Below the pieces are notes generated by a model. That model had not been told where the DNA came from and searched no databases. It saw nothing but the letters and a program-made list of their open reading frames with translations. A DNA stretch of 64,000 bases, from NCBI GenBank assembly GCA_028564925.1, contig CM053032.1, forward strand, positions 120,010,490 to 120,074,489, in the 5' to 3' direction. This DNA is from Lithobates sylvaticus (Eukaryota; Chordata; Amphibia; Anura; Ranidae). Positions 11,142-21,994 of the stretch are shown here, piece after piece. The stretch's first letter is position 1. Every line of letters starts with the position of its first letter. A program made the position numbers and the translations under genes.

Positions 11142-11741
11142 CTGCAGACATGTTACAATAGATGGTAAGAGACTGCAGTTCCTATGGACGTTAGTAGATA
11201 ATGGTCGATCGGCCCTCTCACCTGACCCAGCGATACAGTAACAACAGTTCCTCTGATCAGGAGTCTGCTCACTCTGAATTGCCCGTGGCGACTCTGCTGG
11301 GTAGAGCCCAGATCTGTATTCTGGCAATGACTCCATTCCTTTCTCCGCCAGGTATGGCGCTAGGCTGTGTGGCTTTCCCTCTGGTGGCGCAGGGCAGCGG
11401 GGTTCTCTCTCTGATGGTGTTTCCTCAGCACTGTCCTCTCCCTCTGGAGTCCTGGGTGTACTTCCCTGAAAGCTGTCCCGGGCTCCTGGCTCTCTCTCTC
11501 TCCCATTCAGCTGAGCATGCTAAGTGGGCTGAAGTTTCCGTGTTACTGTGGGGCTGCACAGTCCCACAATCCTCTTCTTTGCTCCTTTTTTTTACTTCCC
11601 TGGCCGATATAAAGGCGGGGGAAGAAACATAGTGGGCCGCTCACTCGTACAGCAGCGCACACGAGGAGAGGGAGAGGGGAAATAGGAGCCCGCGGCTGCA
11701 GTGGCGTCACTAGGGTTGGTGTCACCCCTCCACCAACTATA
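11142..11741. other. Unassigned GC-rich flank of the minisatellite
   Basis: No convincing gene. A pyrimidine-rich stretch spans about 11330-11520. A TATA-like element (GATATAAAGG, TATAAA at 11608-11613) with a GC-rich 3' side points toward the minisatellite, which begins about 130 bp downstream. The transition at 11700-11745 (GGCGTCACTAGGGTTGGTG) passes into short, degenerate minisatellite units. It may be an older dispersed repeat in which the array grew; I cannot name it. Confidence 0.4.
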
Positions 11742-14700
11742 GTCACCCCTCAGTACAGACTCCCCTCCACTAAGTATAGACCCCCCTCCATCAGTGCAGA
11801 CCCCCACTAAGTATAAACCCCTCCCTCAGTACAGACCCCCCATCAGTATAGACCCCCCAGGACAAAACACCCCCCTCTATCTGTATAGACCCCCCTCAGG
11901 ACAAACCAACCACCCCTCCATTAGTACAGACCCCCCTCAGGACAAACCAACCACCCCTCCATTAGTACAGACCCCCCTCAGGACAAACCACCCCCTCTAT
12001 TAGTACAGAACCACCCCCCTCCATTAGTAGACCCCAGGACAAAACACCCCCCTCCATTAGTACAGACCCCCCGGGACAAACCACCCCCTTCCATTAGTAT
12101 AGACCCCCTCAGGACAAACCACCCCCTTCCATTAGTATAGACCCCCTCAGGACAAACCACCCCCTCACATTAGTATAGACTTCCCAGGACAAACCACCCC
12201 CTCCATTAGTACAGACCCCCTGGGACAAACCACCACCTCTCCATTAGTACAGACCCCCAGGACAAACCACCCCCCCTCCATTAGTACAGACCCCCCCCAG
12301 GACAAACCACCCCTCAAATTAGTATAGCCCCCCTGAGACAAACCACCCCCCTCCATTAGTACAGACCCCCAGGACAAACCACCACCCTCCATTAGTACAG
12401 ACCCACTGGGACAAACCACCCCCTCCATTAGTACAGACCCCCCGGGACAAACCACCCCCTCCATTAGTACAGACCCCCCGGGACAAACCACCCCCTCCAG
12501 TAGTGCAGACCCTCCGGACAAACCACCCACCTCCATTAGTGCAGACCCCCCGGACAAACCACGCCCCTCCATTAGTACAGACCCCCGGGACAAACCACCC
12601 CCCTCCATTAGTGCAGACCCCAGGGACAAACCACCCCCCTCCATTAGTGCAGACCCCCGGACAAACCACCCTCCTCCATTAGTGCAGACCCCCGGACAAA
12701 CCACCCCCTCCAGTAGTGCAAATCCCCCGGACAAACCACCCCCCTCCATTAGTACAGACCCCCGGGACAAACCACCCCCTCCATTAGTACAGACCCCCGG
12801 GACAAACCACCCCCCTCCATTAGTGCAGACCCCTGGGACAAACCACCCCCCTCCATTAGTGCAGACCACCCGGACAAACCACCCCCCTCCATTAGTGCAG
12901 ACCCCCCGGACAAACCACCCCCCTCCATTAGTAGACCCCCGGGACAAACCACCCCAATCCATTAGTACAGACCCCCAGGAAAAAACACCCCCCTCCATTA
13001 GTACAGACCCCCGGGACAAACCACCCCCCTCCATTAGTACAGACCCCCGGGACAAACCACCCCCCTCCATTAGTACAGACCCCCGGGACAAACCACCCCC
13101 CTCCATTAGTGCAGACCCCTGGGACAACCCACCCCCCTCCATTAGTGCAGACCCCTGGGACAAACCACCCCCCTCCATTAGTGCAGACCCCCCGGACAAA
13201 CCACCCCCCTCCATTAGTAGACCCCCGGGACAAACCACCCCCCTCCATTAGTACAGACCCCCAGGAAAAACCACCCCCCTTCCATTAGTATAGACCCCCT
13301 CAGGACAAACCACCCCCTCACATTAGTATAGACACCCCAGGACAAACCACCCCCTCCATTAGTACAGACCCCCTGGGACAAACCACTCCCTCTCCATTAG
13401 TACAGACCCCCCCAGGACAAACCACCCCCCTCCATTAGTACTGACCCCCCCAGGACAAACCCCCCCCCCCACATTAGTATAGCCCCCCTGGGACAAACCA
13501 CCCCCCCCTCCATTAGTATAGACCCCCCAGGACAAACCACCCCCTCCATTAGTGCAGAACCCCCGGAAAACCACCCCCCTCCATTAGTACAGACACCCCG
13601 GGACAAACCACCCCCCCCCTCCATTAGTACAGACCCCCCGGGACAAACCACCCCCCTCCAGTAGTGCAGACCCTCCGGACAAACCATCCCCCTCCATTAG
13701 TGCAGACCCCCCGGACAAACCACCCCCCTCCATTAGTACAGACCCCCGGGACAAACCACCCCCTCCATTAGTGCAGACCCCCCAGACAAACCACCCCCCT
13801 CCATTAGTATAGACCCCCTCAGGACAAACCACCCCCTCACATTAGTATAGACTTCCCAGGACAAACCACCCCCTCCATTAGTACAGACCCCCTGGGACAA
13901 ACCACCCCCTCTCCATTAGTACAGACCCCCAGGACAAACCACCCCCCTCCATTAGTACAGACCCCCCCAGGACAAACCACCCCTCAAATTAGTATAGCCC
14001 CCCTGAGACAAACCACCCCCCTCCATTAGTACAGACCCCCAGGACAAACCACCACCCTCCATTAGTACAGACCCACTGGGACAAACCACCCCCTCCATTA
14101 GTACAGACCCCCCGGGACAAACCACCCCCTCCATTAGTACAGACCCCCCGGGACAAACCACCCCCTCCAGTAGTGCAGACCCTCCGGACAAACCACCCAC
14201 CTCCATTAGTGCAGACCCCCCGGACAAACCACGCCCCTCCATTAGTACAGACCCCCGGGACAAACCCCCCCCCTCCATTAGTGCAGACCCCAGGGACAAA
14301 CCACCCCCCTCCATTAGTGCAGACCCCCGGACAAACCACCCTCCTCCATTAGTGCAGACCCCCGGACAAACCACCCCCTCCAGTAGTGCAGATCCCCCGG
14401 ACAAACCACCCCCCTCCATTAGTACAGACCCCCGGGACAAACCACCCCCTCCATTAGTACAGACCCCCGGGACAAACCACCCCCCTCCATTAGTGCAGAC
14501 CCCTGGGACAAACCACCCCCCTCCATTAGTGCAGACCACCCGGACAAACCACCCCCCTCCATTAGTGCAGACCCCCCGGACAAACCACCCCCCTCCATTA
14601 GTAGACCCCCGGGACAAACCACCCCAATCCATTAGTACAGACCCCCAGGAAAAAACACCCCCTCCATTAGTACAGACCCCCGGGACAAACCACCCCCCTC

Positions 14701-15474
14701 CATTAGTACAGACCCCCGGGACAAACCACCCCCCTCCATTAGTACAGACCCCCGGGACAAACCACCCCCCTCCATTAGTGCAGACCCCTGGGACAACCCA
14801 CCCCCCTCCATTAGTGCAGACCCCTGGGACAAACCACCCCCCTCCATTAGTGCAGACCCCCCGGACAAACCACCCCCCTCCATTAGTAGACCCCCGGGAC
14901 AAACCACCCCCCTCCATTAGTACAGACCCCCAGGAAAAACCACCCCCCTTCCATTAGTATAGACCCCCTCAGGACAAACCACCCCCTCACATTAGTATAG
15001 ACACCCCAGGACAAACCACCCCCTCCATTAGTACAGACCCCCTGGGACAAACCACTCCCTCTCCATTAGTACAGACCCCCCCAGGACAAACCACCCCCCT
15101 CCATTAGTACTGACCCCCCAGGACAAACCACCCCCCCCACATTAGTATAGCCCCCCTGGGACAAACCACCCCCCCCTCCATTAGTATAGACCCCCCAGGA
15201 CAAACCACCCCCTCCATTAGTGCAGAACCCCCGGAAAACCACCCCCCTCCATTAGTACAGACCCCCGGGACAAACCATCCCCTCCATTAGTACAGACCCC
15301 CCGGGACAAACCACCCCCCTCCAGTAGTGCAGACCCTCCGGACAAACCATCCCCCTCCATTAGTGCAGACCCCCCGGACAAACCACCCCCCTCCATTAGT
15401 ACAGACCCCCGGGACAAACCACCCCCTCCATTAGTGCAGACCCCCCAGACAAACCACCCCCCTCCATTATCTAT
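11742..15474. repeat. Minisatellite block S1 (33-36 bp unit)
   Basis: The consensus unit is CCATTAGTAC, AGACCCCCGG, GACAAACCAC, CCCCCT in that order (36 bp), with variants AGTATAG, AGTGCAG, CAGTAGTGCAG and shorter 25-33 bp forms. The first about 100 bp are degenerate edge units. From about 12.1 kb it contains two copies of a higher-order block of about 1.67 kb: an AGACTTCCCAGGAC marker at about 12177 and 13850, and a CACCCCAATCCATTAG marker at about 12943 and 14613. The plus strand is nearly free of G outside CGGG and TTAG. Long Gly-rich minus-strand open frames are by-products of a unit length divisible by three. Confidence 0.95.
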
Positions 15475-15948
15475 CTATCTGTGACCCGGCCTGTCTGACT
15501 CTGCTGCCTTCTCCGTTCCTTGACCCCGGCTTGTTTGACCCTGCTTTGGACTGTGTTGTTGTTGCTGAACTTCTGGCTTGCCTCCTGACCATCCCTCTGC
15601 CTGCCGTCTCTGCTTGACTACCTTGCCTGTTGTGACCCGGCTTGCCTGACCATTCCTGCTTCCAGTGTTCCTGCACAGGTCCTCTGCTGCTGCTGCTGTC
15701 TGCTGCTGTTCCTGCTGCCGGTCTTCCTCCTGTATCCTGTTGTCTGCCGAACCATCATCTGCAGTCCAACCATCCGGCCATCCGGCCAAGACCTGCATCC
15801 ACCCAGCATCGGTCACCTGCATCCATACGGACACTCCTACCCGCTGTGTTCATGGCTCCGCTGTTCCCAATCCAGCAGGCCCTGAACCAGAGCTGTAAGA
15901 GAGGTCTCCAACCGTCAAGCCAGGCTCATCACTACCAGGTACCTAACA
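15475..15948 (+). repeat. A-1 5' LTR, partial
   Basis: Matches the last 474 bp of the LTR at 18924-19641, ending TACCAGGTACCTAACA. It abuts minisatellite at a TCTATCTATCTG joint, with the first third of the LTR, including the promoter, absent. The same joint occurs at about 30700 in A-2. Confidence 0.9.
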
Positions 15949-18923
15949 GTACGGACAGCCCTTATGACTGAGCCTGCGGAAGGAGCCTCTGCCATGCAGG
16001 AGTTCTGCTCCCACCTGGCAGCCCTTACACAGGCGGTGAAATCCCTGCAGGAGGGATATACCAAGCTGGAAGGTCAAGTGCAACAACTTGCCAGCCCCAT
16101 GGCTGCTACACCTCCTCCACCGCCAGTGCAATCTGCCTCTCAACCTACAGTGGTGATGCTCCCCCCCGAGCCAAGAGTTCCTGTCCCAGAGAGGTTCTCA
16201 GGCGACCGATCCAAGTTCCAGGCCTTCCGAGATGCTTGCCAGCTGTACTTTGCCCTGCAACCCTGGACCTTCTCCCTGGAGGCCACCAAGGTGGGATTTG
16301 TGGTGTCCCTACTACAAGGAGAACCCCAGTCCTGGGCCCACCGTCTTCTGGGTGCTAACAGCATCATGACCCAGACTTTAGCCTCCTTCTTCCAGGCGAT
16401 GGCACAGCTGTACGACGACCCTCAACGCACGGCTACAGCTGAATCCGCCCTATCCGCGCTCCAGCAAGGCCGCAGGACGGCCGAGGACTATATCACGGAC
16501 TTCAGGCGCTGGAGCGCGGATACCCAATGGAACGACTCGGCCCTTAGACACCAGTTCTGCATGGGCCTCTCGGAGGGTTTGAAAGACGAACTGGCCCGTG
16601 TAGGAGTCCCAGAGGGCCTTGAGGACCTCATCACCCTCACGATTCAGCTAGACCGCCGCCTTCGGGAACGCCGAGCTGAACGCTCTGCATTACCAAACCG
16701 CCCGGCCTGGATGGTCGCAAGGGCTCCCGTTCCTGCCACTCGTTACCTACCTGCTCCCTCTGCAACCCGGATGGGACCTGCTCCGGATGGCTCCGAACCG
16801 ATGCAGATCGGTCTCCTGCGCTCTCCTTTGACGCCCGAGGAACGGGCCCGCCGCCGCCAATTGAACCTGTGCCTTTACTGTGGGGGCTCCGGACATTTCG
16901 TGAACAATTGCCGTGTCAAAACACGTAAGTGCTTGTCATCCGTTTCTTCTCCCTCTGCACCCTGTTCAGCCAGTACCACTCACCTTACCCTTCCTCTGTC
17001 GTTGCAGTGCCAGGGAAGGACAATACTTACCAACGCCATCGTTGATTCCGGGGCGTGCAGTTGTTTTGTGGATGCCACCTTTGCCAACACCCACGCCCTG
17101 CCCCTCCAGAAGAAGATTCAAGGACTTTCTGTGTTCCTGGCTGATGGGTCCCGCATTAAGTCAGGCCAGGTGACTCAAGAGACTCTGCCCTTACCCGCTA
17201 CTATTTTTCCTCAACACCAGGAGCTCCTAACCTTGGACGTGATCTCCTCTCCCTTGTTTCCAGTCATCCTGGGCATGCCATGGCTTCAGGCCCATAACCC
17301 GCTGATCCACTGGTCCACTGGGGAGGTTGAGTTCCAGTCCCACTACTGCCAGGAACACTGCCTACCCACAAGCCCCAGGATACCTTCTACCTTGCTTTGC
17401 CTAGACTCTGACCAGGATCTGTGCCAGTCTGTACCCCAACCTTACCACGATCTCCTGGATGTGTTCAGCAAGCGGGGAGCAGACTCCCTTCCGCCCCACC
17501 GCTCCTATGACTGCCCCATCGAGCTCCTTCCTGGGGCCGAGATTCCGTTTGGTCGCATATTCCCTCTCTCTGAAAAGGAGCAAGAAGCTTTGAAAATTTA
17601 CATTTCGGAAAACCTGAAAAAAGGGTTCATCCGCCATTCTACTTCTCCCGCTGGCGCAGGAATATTTTTTGTCACCAAGAAAGATCAGACCTTGAGGCCC
17701 TGCGTGGACTATCGGGAGCTCAATAAAGTTACGGTCAAGAACCGGTACCCTCTGCCTTTGATACCCGAACTCTTCCAAAAACTGAGATCAGCAACAGTCT
17801 TTACCAAGTTGGACCTAAGGGGAGCATACAACCTGGTCCGCATTCGGGCCGGAGATGAGTGGAAGACAGTGTTCCGGACCCGCTTCGGGCACTACGAGTA
17901 CCTGGTCATGCCCTTCGGGCTCTGTAATGCCCCGGCCACGTTCCAGCATCTCATCAATGATGTGTCCAGGGACTTCTTGGACATTTTTGTAATTGTCTAT
18001 CTGGACGATATCTTGATCTTCACCCAATACCTGGAACAGCATCGAGGGCATGTGGGCAAGGTACTTCTTCGACTCCGACGGCACGGCCTGTATGAAAAGG
18101 CTGAGAAATGTAAATTCGAGCAGCAGGAAATCCAGTTCTTGGGACTTGAAATCTCTCCCGGCGGGCATCAGAATGGACCCTCAAAAAGTGTCTGCTGTTC
18201 TTGACTGGCCAACACCTGTAGACAAGAAAGGCATCCAACGGTTTGTCGGGTTCGCAAACTTCTACGGAACCCCCGTTTTTTGCCAATTACGGTTTTCACC
18301 TGTCTATTCTCCCCGACTTTCTCCCAGAATCTCCAGTCCCGGCAGTCCAGGATACAGCATCGTTCCTCAGCCGCAACAACCGGATACTTCAAGAAGCGAT
18401 AGCCAAGACTCAGGAGGACAGCAAGAAGATCTTCGATCGAAAGAGAAGGGGAGAGTTGAACTTGCAAGTGGGTGACCAGGTATGGCTAGCTACAACTAAC
18501 CTTAAACTTGCCTGTCCCTCTAAGAAGCTTGCTCCCAAGTTCCTAGGACCCTTTCCAGTGAAGAAGAAGATCAATGAGGTCTCCTACGAGCTGTCCCTGC
18601 CCGACTCTATGAGAGTCCACCCGGTCTTCCATGTCTCCCTGCTAAAACCCGCTGTGCCCGATCCCTTTCCAGATAGGGGAACAAACCCGCCCGGACCTGT
18701 CCTGGTCCAGGGCAACGAGGAATATGAAGTGGAGGCCATCCTTGATTGCAGGAAACGGAGGGGGGAGAGACAGTTCCTGATCAAATGGAAGGGGTATGGG
18801 CCCGAGAGTAATTCATGGGAACCAGACTGTAACCTACTTGCCAAAAGACTAATCTTCCTTTCTTCCCACCCAGAAAAACGACACCTAGTGGGTACCCGGA
18901 GGTTGCCCCTTGTGAGGGGACAA
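15949..18923 (+). pseudogene. A-1 gag-pol body (broken)
   Basis: Gag starts at the ATG at 15964 (MTEPAEGASAMQEF), 15 bases after the LTR. A sushi-type gag core (PERFSGDRSKFQAFRDACQL) is followed by the CCHC knuckle CLYCGGSGHFVNNC, a protease with the VDSGACSCFVD active-site motif, RT with YLDDILIF, then the integrase C-terminus and a chromodomain (EYEVEAILD... FLIKWKGY... SWEP), whose three aromatic-cage positions (Y, W, Y) are kept. Family knowledge: gag packages RNA, pol copies and inserts it, and the chromodomain steers insertion to methylated histone. Broken, so not functional. Confidence 0.85.
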
Positions 18924-19641
18924 TGTCAGGGCTCTAGCCGCCCTGGGCACGTTAGCCTGAAGGTGCGCAGGCACCTGGGCAACCCTGGCCCCCGTGAGCA
19001 TCAGCGCGTGCGCGCGCTCCCGTGCACGAATAGCGGGCGCGCGCGCCCCCGTGCACGTGTGCGATCGGCGCCGCTTTGGCGCCAGTGGCCCTATTTAAAG
19101 GGGACAGCTGCCTGCATGCGGCGCTGTCCGTCTCAGCTCCCATCTGTACCCCCAACCTGAACCTGTCTGCTGATCCTATCTGTGACCCGGCCTGTCTGAC
19201 TCTGCTGCCTTCTCCGTTCCTTGACCCCAGCTTGTTTGACCCTGCTTTGGACTGTGTTGTTGTTGCTGAACTTCTGGCTTGCCTCCTGACCATCCCTCTG
19301 CCTGCCGTCTCTGCTTGACTACCTTGCCTGTTGTGACCCGGCTTGCCTGACCATTCCTGCTTCCAGTGTTCCTGCACAGGTCCTCTGCTGCTGCTGCTGT
19401 CTGCTGCTGTTCCTGCTGCCGGTCTTCCTCCTGTATCCTGTTGTCTGCCGAACCATCATCTGCAGTCCAACCATTCGGCCAAGACCTGCATCCACCCAGC
19501 ATCGGTCACCTGCATCCATACGGACACTCCTACCCGCTGTGTTCACGGCTCCGCTGTTCCCAATCCAGCAGGCCCTGAACCAGAGCTGTAAGAGAGGTCT
19601 CCAACCGTCAAGCCAGGCTCATCACTACCAGGTACCTAACA
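18924..19641 (+). repeat. A-1 3' LTR
   Basis: 718 bp, TGTCAGGGCTC...ACCTAACA. The GC-rich first third carries CpG-dense GCGCGC tracts and a TATA-like box (CTATTTAAAG at 19091-19100). It ends directly at minisatellite (CCACCCCCCTCCATTAGG). It is preceded by the purine tract GTGAGGGGACAA. Confidence 0.9.
19092..19131 (+). promoter_or_regulatory. A LTR promoter and predicted self-primer start
   Basis: TATTTAAA at 19092-19099 is followed 31 bp later by GCTGTCCGT (19123-19131). These nine bases are the exact complement of ACGGACAGC, found two bases after the partial 5' LTR (15951-15959). In the Tf1/sushi group the 5' end of the RNA itself serves as reverse-transcription primer, and this arrangement fits. 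Confidence 0.65.
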
Positions 19642-20800
19642 CCACCCCCCTCCATTAGGATAGACCCCCAACAAACTACCCCCCCTCTCCATTAGTATAG
19701 ACCCCCGACAAACCACCCCCTCCATTAGTATAGACCCCCCCATGACAAACCCCCCTCACATTAGTATAGACACCCCCAGGACAAACCAGCCCCTCCATTA
19801 GTACAGACCCCCTGGGACAACCCACTCCCTCTCCATTAGTACAGACCCCCCCCAGGACAAACCACCACCCCTCCATTAGTAAAGACCCCCCCAGGACAAA
19901 CCACCCCCCCACATTAGTATAGCCCCCCTGGGACAAACCACCCCCCCTCCATTAGTATAGACCCCCCAGGACAAACCACCCCCCTCCATTAGTACAGACC
20001 CCCCGGGACAAACCACCCCCTCCATTAGTACAGACCCCCCGGGACAAACCACCCCCCTCCAGTAGTGCAGACCCTCCGGACAAACCATCCCCCTCCATTA
20101 GTGCAGACCCCCCGGACAAACCACCCCCCTCCATTAGTACAGACCCCCGGGACAAACCACCCCCCTCCATTAGTGCAGACCCCCCAGACAAACCACCCCC
20201 CTCCATTAGTGCAGACCCCCCGGACAAACCACCCCCCTCCCTATAGTACAGACCCCCGGGACAAACCATCCCCCTCAATAAGTGCAGACCCCCCGGACAA
20301 ACCACCCCCTCCATTAGTGCAGACCCCCGGGACAAACCACCCCCCTCTTTTAGTGCAGACCCCCCGGACAAACCACCCCCTCCATTAGTAGACCCCCGGG
20401 ACAAACCACCCCCCTCCATTAGTACAGACCCCCCTGGACAAACCACCCCCTTCCATTAGTATAGACCCCCTCAGGACAAACCACCCCCTCACATTAGTAT
20501 AGACTCCCCCAGGACAAACCACCCCCTCCATTAGTGCAGACCCCCCGGACAAACCACCCCCCTCCATTAGTGCAGACCCCCCGGACATACCACCCCCTCC
20601 ATTAGTAGACCCCCGGGACAAACCACCCCCCTCCATTAGTACAGACCCCCCTGGACAAACCACCCCCTTCCATTAGTATAGACCCCCTCAGGACAAACCA
20701 CCCCCTCACATTAGTATAGACTCCCCCAGGACAAACCACCCCCTCCATTAGTACAGACCCCCTGGGGCAAACCACCCCCTCTCCATTAGTACAGACCCCC
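19642..20800. repeat. Minisatellite block S2
   Basis: Mixed units with AGTATAG, AGTACAG and AGTGCAG variants, including the rare cassette CTCCCTATAGTACAGACC plus CTCAATAAGTGCAG (about 20240-20290). It corresponds block for block to 41198-42355 in duplication unit 2. It ends in CAGACCCCC against the B-1 LTR. Confidence 0.95.
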
Positions 20801-21980
20801 TGTCAGGGAAATACCAGGTCTCTCCGCCGGGTTCCAGGGCTGCGCACGCGCGGTAGAGCGGCGCAACGAGGTTTACAGGTACGCCGGGTAACAGGTGCGC
20901 ATGCGCGGGTCCGCGGCTCTCGGGTATCTGTCACAACCCAGCCAGTACGCCTCACCACTGTGCGCGGCGCTGACGGAAGACGAGTGCGCATGCGCACTCG
21001 TCCGGGTATCCCACCTGACCAGTTACCTGGCCTATAAAAGGCCTTCCCTGTCCGCTTCCAAATTGCTGGTTTGTTGTCTCTTCTGAGTCCTGTCTCCAGT
21101 CCAGTATCCTGTATCCTGTATCCTGTATCCTGTACCCTGTACCCTGCATCTACCTGACTACCAGTGCTGACCCGGAATCCTCCTGACTACCGCTACCGCT
21201 ACTACCTGTGTTTGAACCCCTGGCTTGCTTCCTGGATTCCTCTACTGCTTGATTACCTGTGCTTGACCCTCGGCCTGTCTACCGGTCCTTCCGTGAGTTA
21301 CTTACCTGTGTTTGACCTCTGGCTTGCTTCCTGGATACCTCTCTGCCTGATTACCTGTGTTTGACCCTCGGCCTGCCTACTGGACTTCCTCTGAGTTACT
21401 TACCTGTGTTTGACCCTCGGCTTGCCTTTTGGACACCTCTACTGCCTGATTACCTGTGCTTGACCCCCGGCTTGCCTACTGGACATTCTCTGAGTTACTT
21501 ACCTGTGTTTGACCCCTGGCTTGCCTTCTGGACACCTCTACTGCTTGATTACCTGTGCTTGACCCCCGGCTTGCCTCCTGGACATTCTCTGAGTTACTTA
21601 CCTGTGTTTGACCCCCGGCTTGCCTTTGGATACTTCTACTGCCTGGTTGCCTGTGTTTGACCCTCGGCCTGCTTGCTGGACTATCTCCCGCTCAGTGTTC
21701 AGGACTTGCAGTTCTCTTATGCTCCCGAGGGTCCTCCTTCAGTATACGTGTTGGTACCTCTGCAACCTCTACCTGATCACAACCCTGCCAGGTGTCTACT
21801 CCCAGTGCAGCTTCAGCCTCTCCTGGTCTACGACGCTACTGCACACCACCTGCTACACTCCTGCTGGCAACCCGTGCATCTTTGAGCCCGGTGTCCTCTG
21901 TACCCACTCCAGAGGCATCGTGCGCTTAGTCGCAAGGGGAGCAGCTCTCAGCATATCGGCCCGGGTGAGTACCTCTGACA
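20801..21980 (+). repeat. B-1 5' LTR
   Basis: 1180 bp. In order: CpG-rich promoter region with GCGCATGCGC palindromes, TATA box at 21033-21039, predicted RNA start at about 21065, a heptamer repeat (TATCCTG/TACCCTG, about six copies, 21109-21146), then about seven degenerate repeats of roughly 60 bp built on TTACCTGTGTTTGACC and CGGCTTGCCT (about 21205-21690). It ends GTGAGTACCTCTGACA. Confidence 0.95.
21033..21074 (+). promoter_or_regulatory. B LTR TATA box and predicted self-primer start
   Basis: TATAAAA at 21033-21039; 32 bp from its first base lies GCTGGTTTGT (21065-21074). This is the exact complement of ACAAACCAGC at 21983-21992, just after the LTR. The spacing is that of a TATA-directed start, so the first ten RNA bases could pair with the primer site. 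Confidence 0.7.
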
Positions 21981-21982
21981 GT

Positions 21983-21992
21983 ACAAACCAGC
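21983..21992 (+). promoter_or_regulatory. B-1 primer binding site (self-complementary type)
   Basis: ACAAACCAGC, two bases after the 5' LTR end. I recognise no tRNA 3'-end match. It pairs with the predicted 5' end of the element's own transcript at 21065-21074. The gag ATG follows three bases later. Confidence 0.65.
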
Positions 21993-21994
21993 CA

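Larger units (their letters stand above)
15475..19641 (+). mobile_element. Element A-1: Ty3/Gypsy chromovirus of the Tf1/sushi group (fossil)
   Basis: Parts: a partial 5' LTR (474 of 718 bp), gag with a CCHC knuckle, protease, most of reverse transcriptase, the end of integrase with a chromodomain, and a full 3' LTR. RNase H and most of integrase are not seen. The element is broken (a small number of large breaks) and shares its state and both minisatellite junctions with A-2, so the two are copies of one insertion. By eye the LTR parts differ by about 1 percent. The gag resembles the sushi-derived host genes PEG10 and RTL/Mart in domain order. Confidence 0.9.

Noticed and set aside
12165-13238. 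Long minus-strand open frames of Gly-rich repeats (for example 357 codons), and others across the minisatellite in several phases
   Set aside because: They arise because a 33-36 bp unit keeps phase. Similar frames exist on both strands and in several phases, there is no codon or domain signal, and edges follow unit variation.
15475-15834. Gln-rich minus-strand frame in the A LTR
   Set aside because: It is the antisense of CTG-rich LTR sequence and recurs at each LTR copy.
21608-21994. 129 open codons upstream of the B-1 gag ATG, inside the LTR
   Set aside because: Most of this lies in the LTR repeat region, and the ATG after the primer site matches gag position in element A. A longer N-terminus is unlikely but not excluded.
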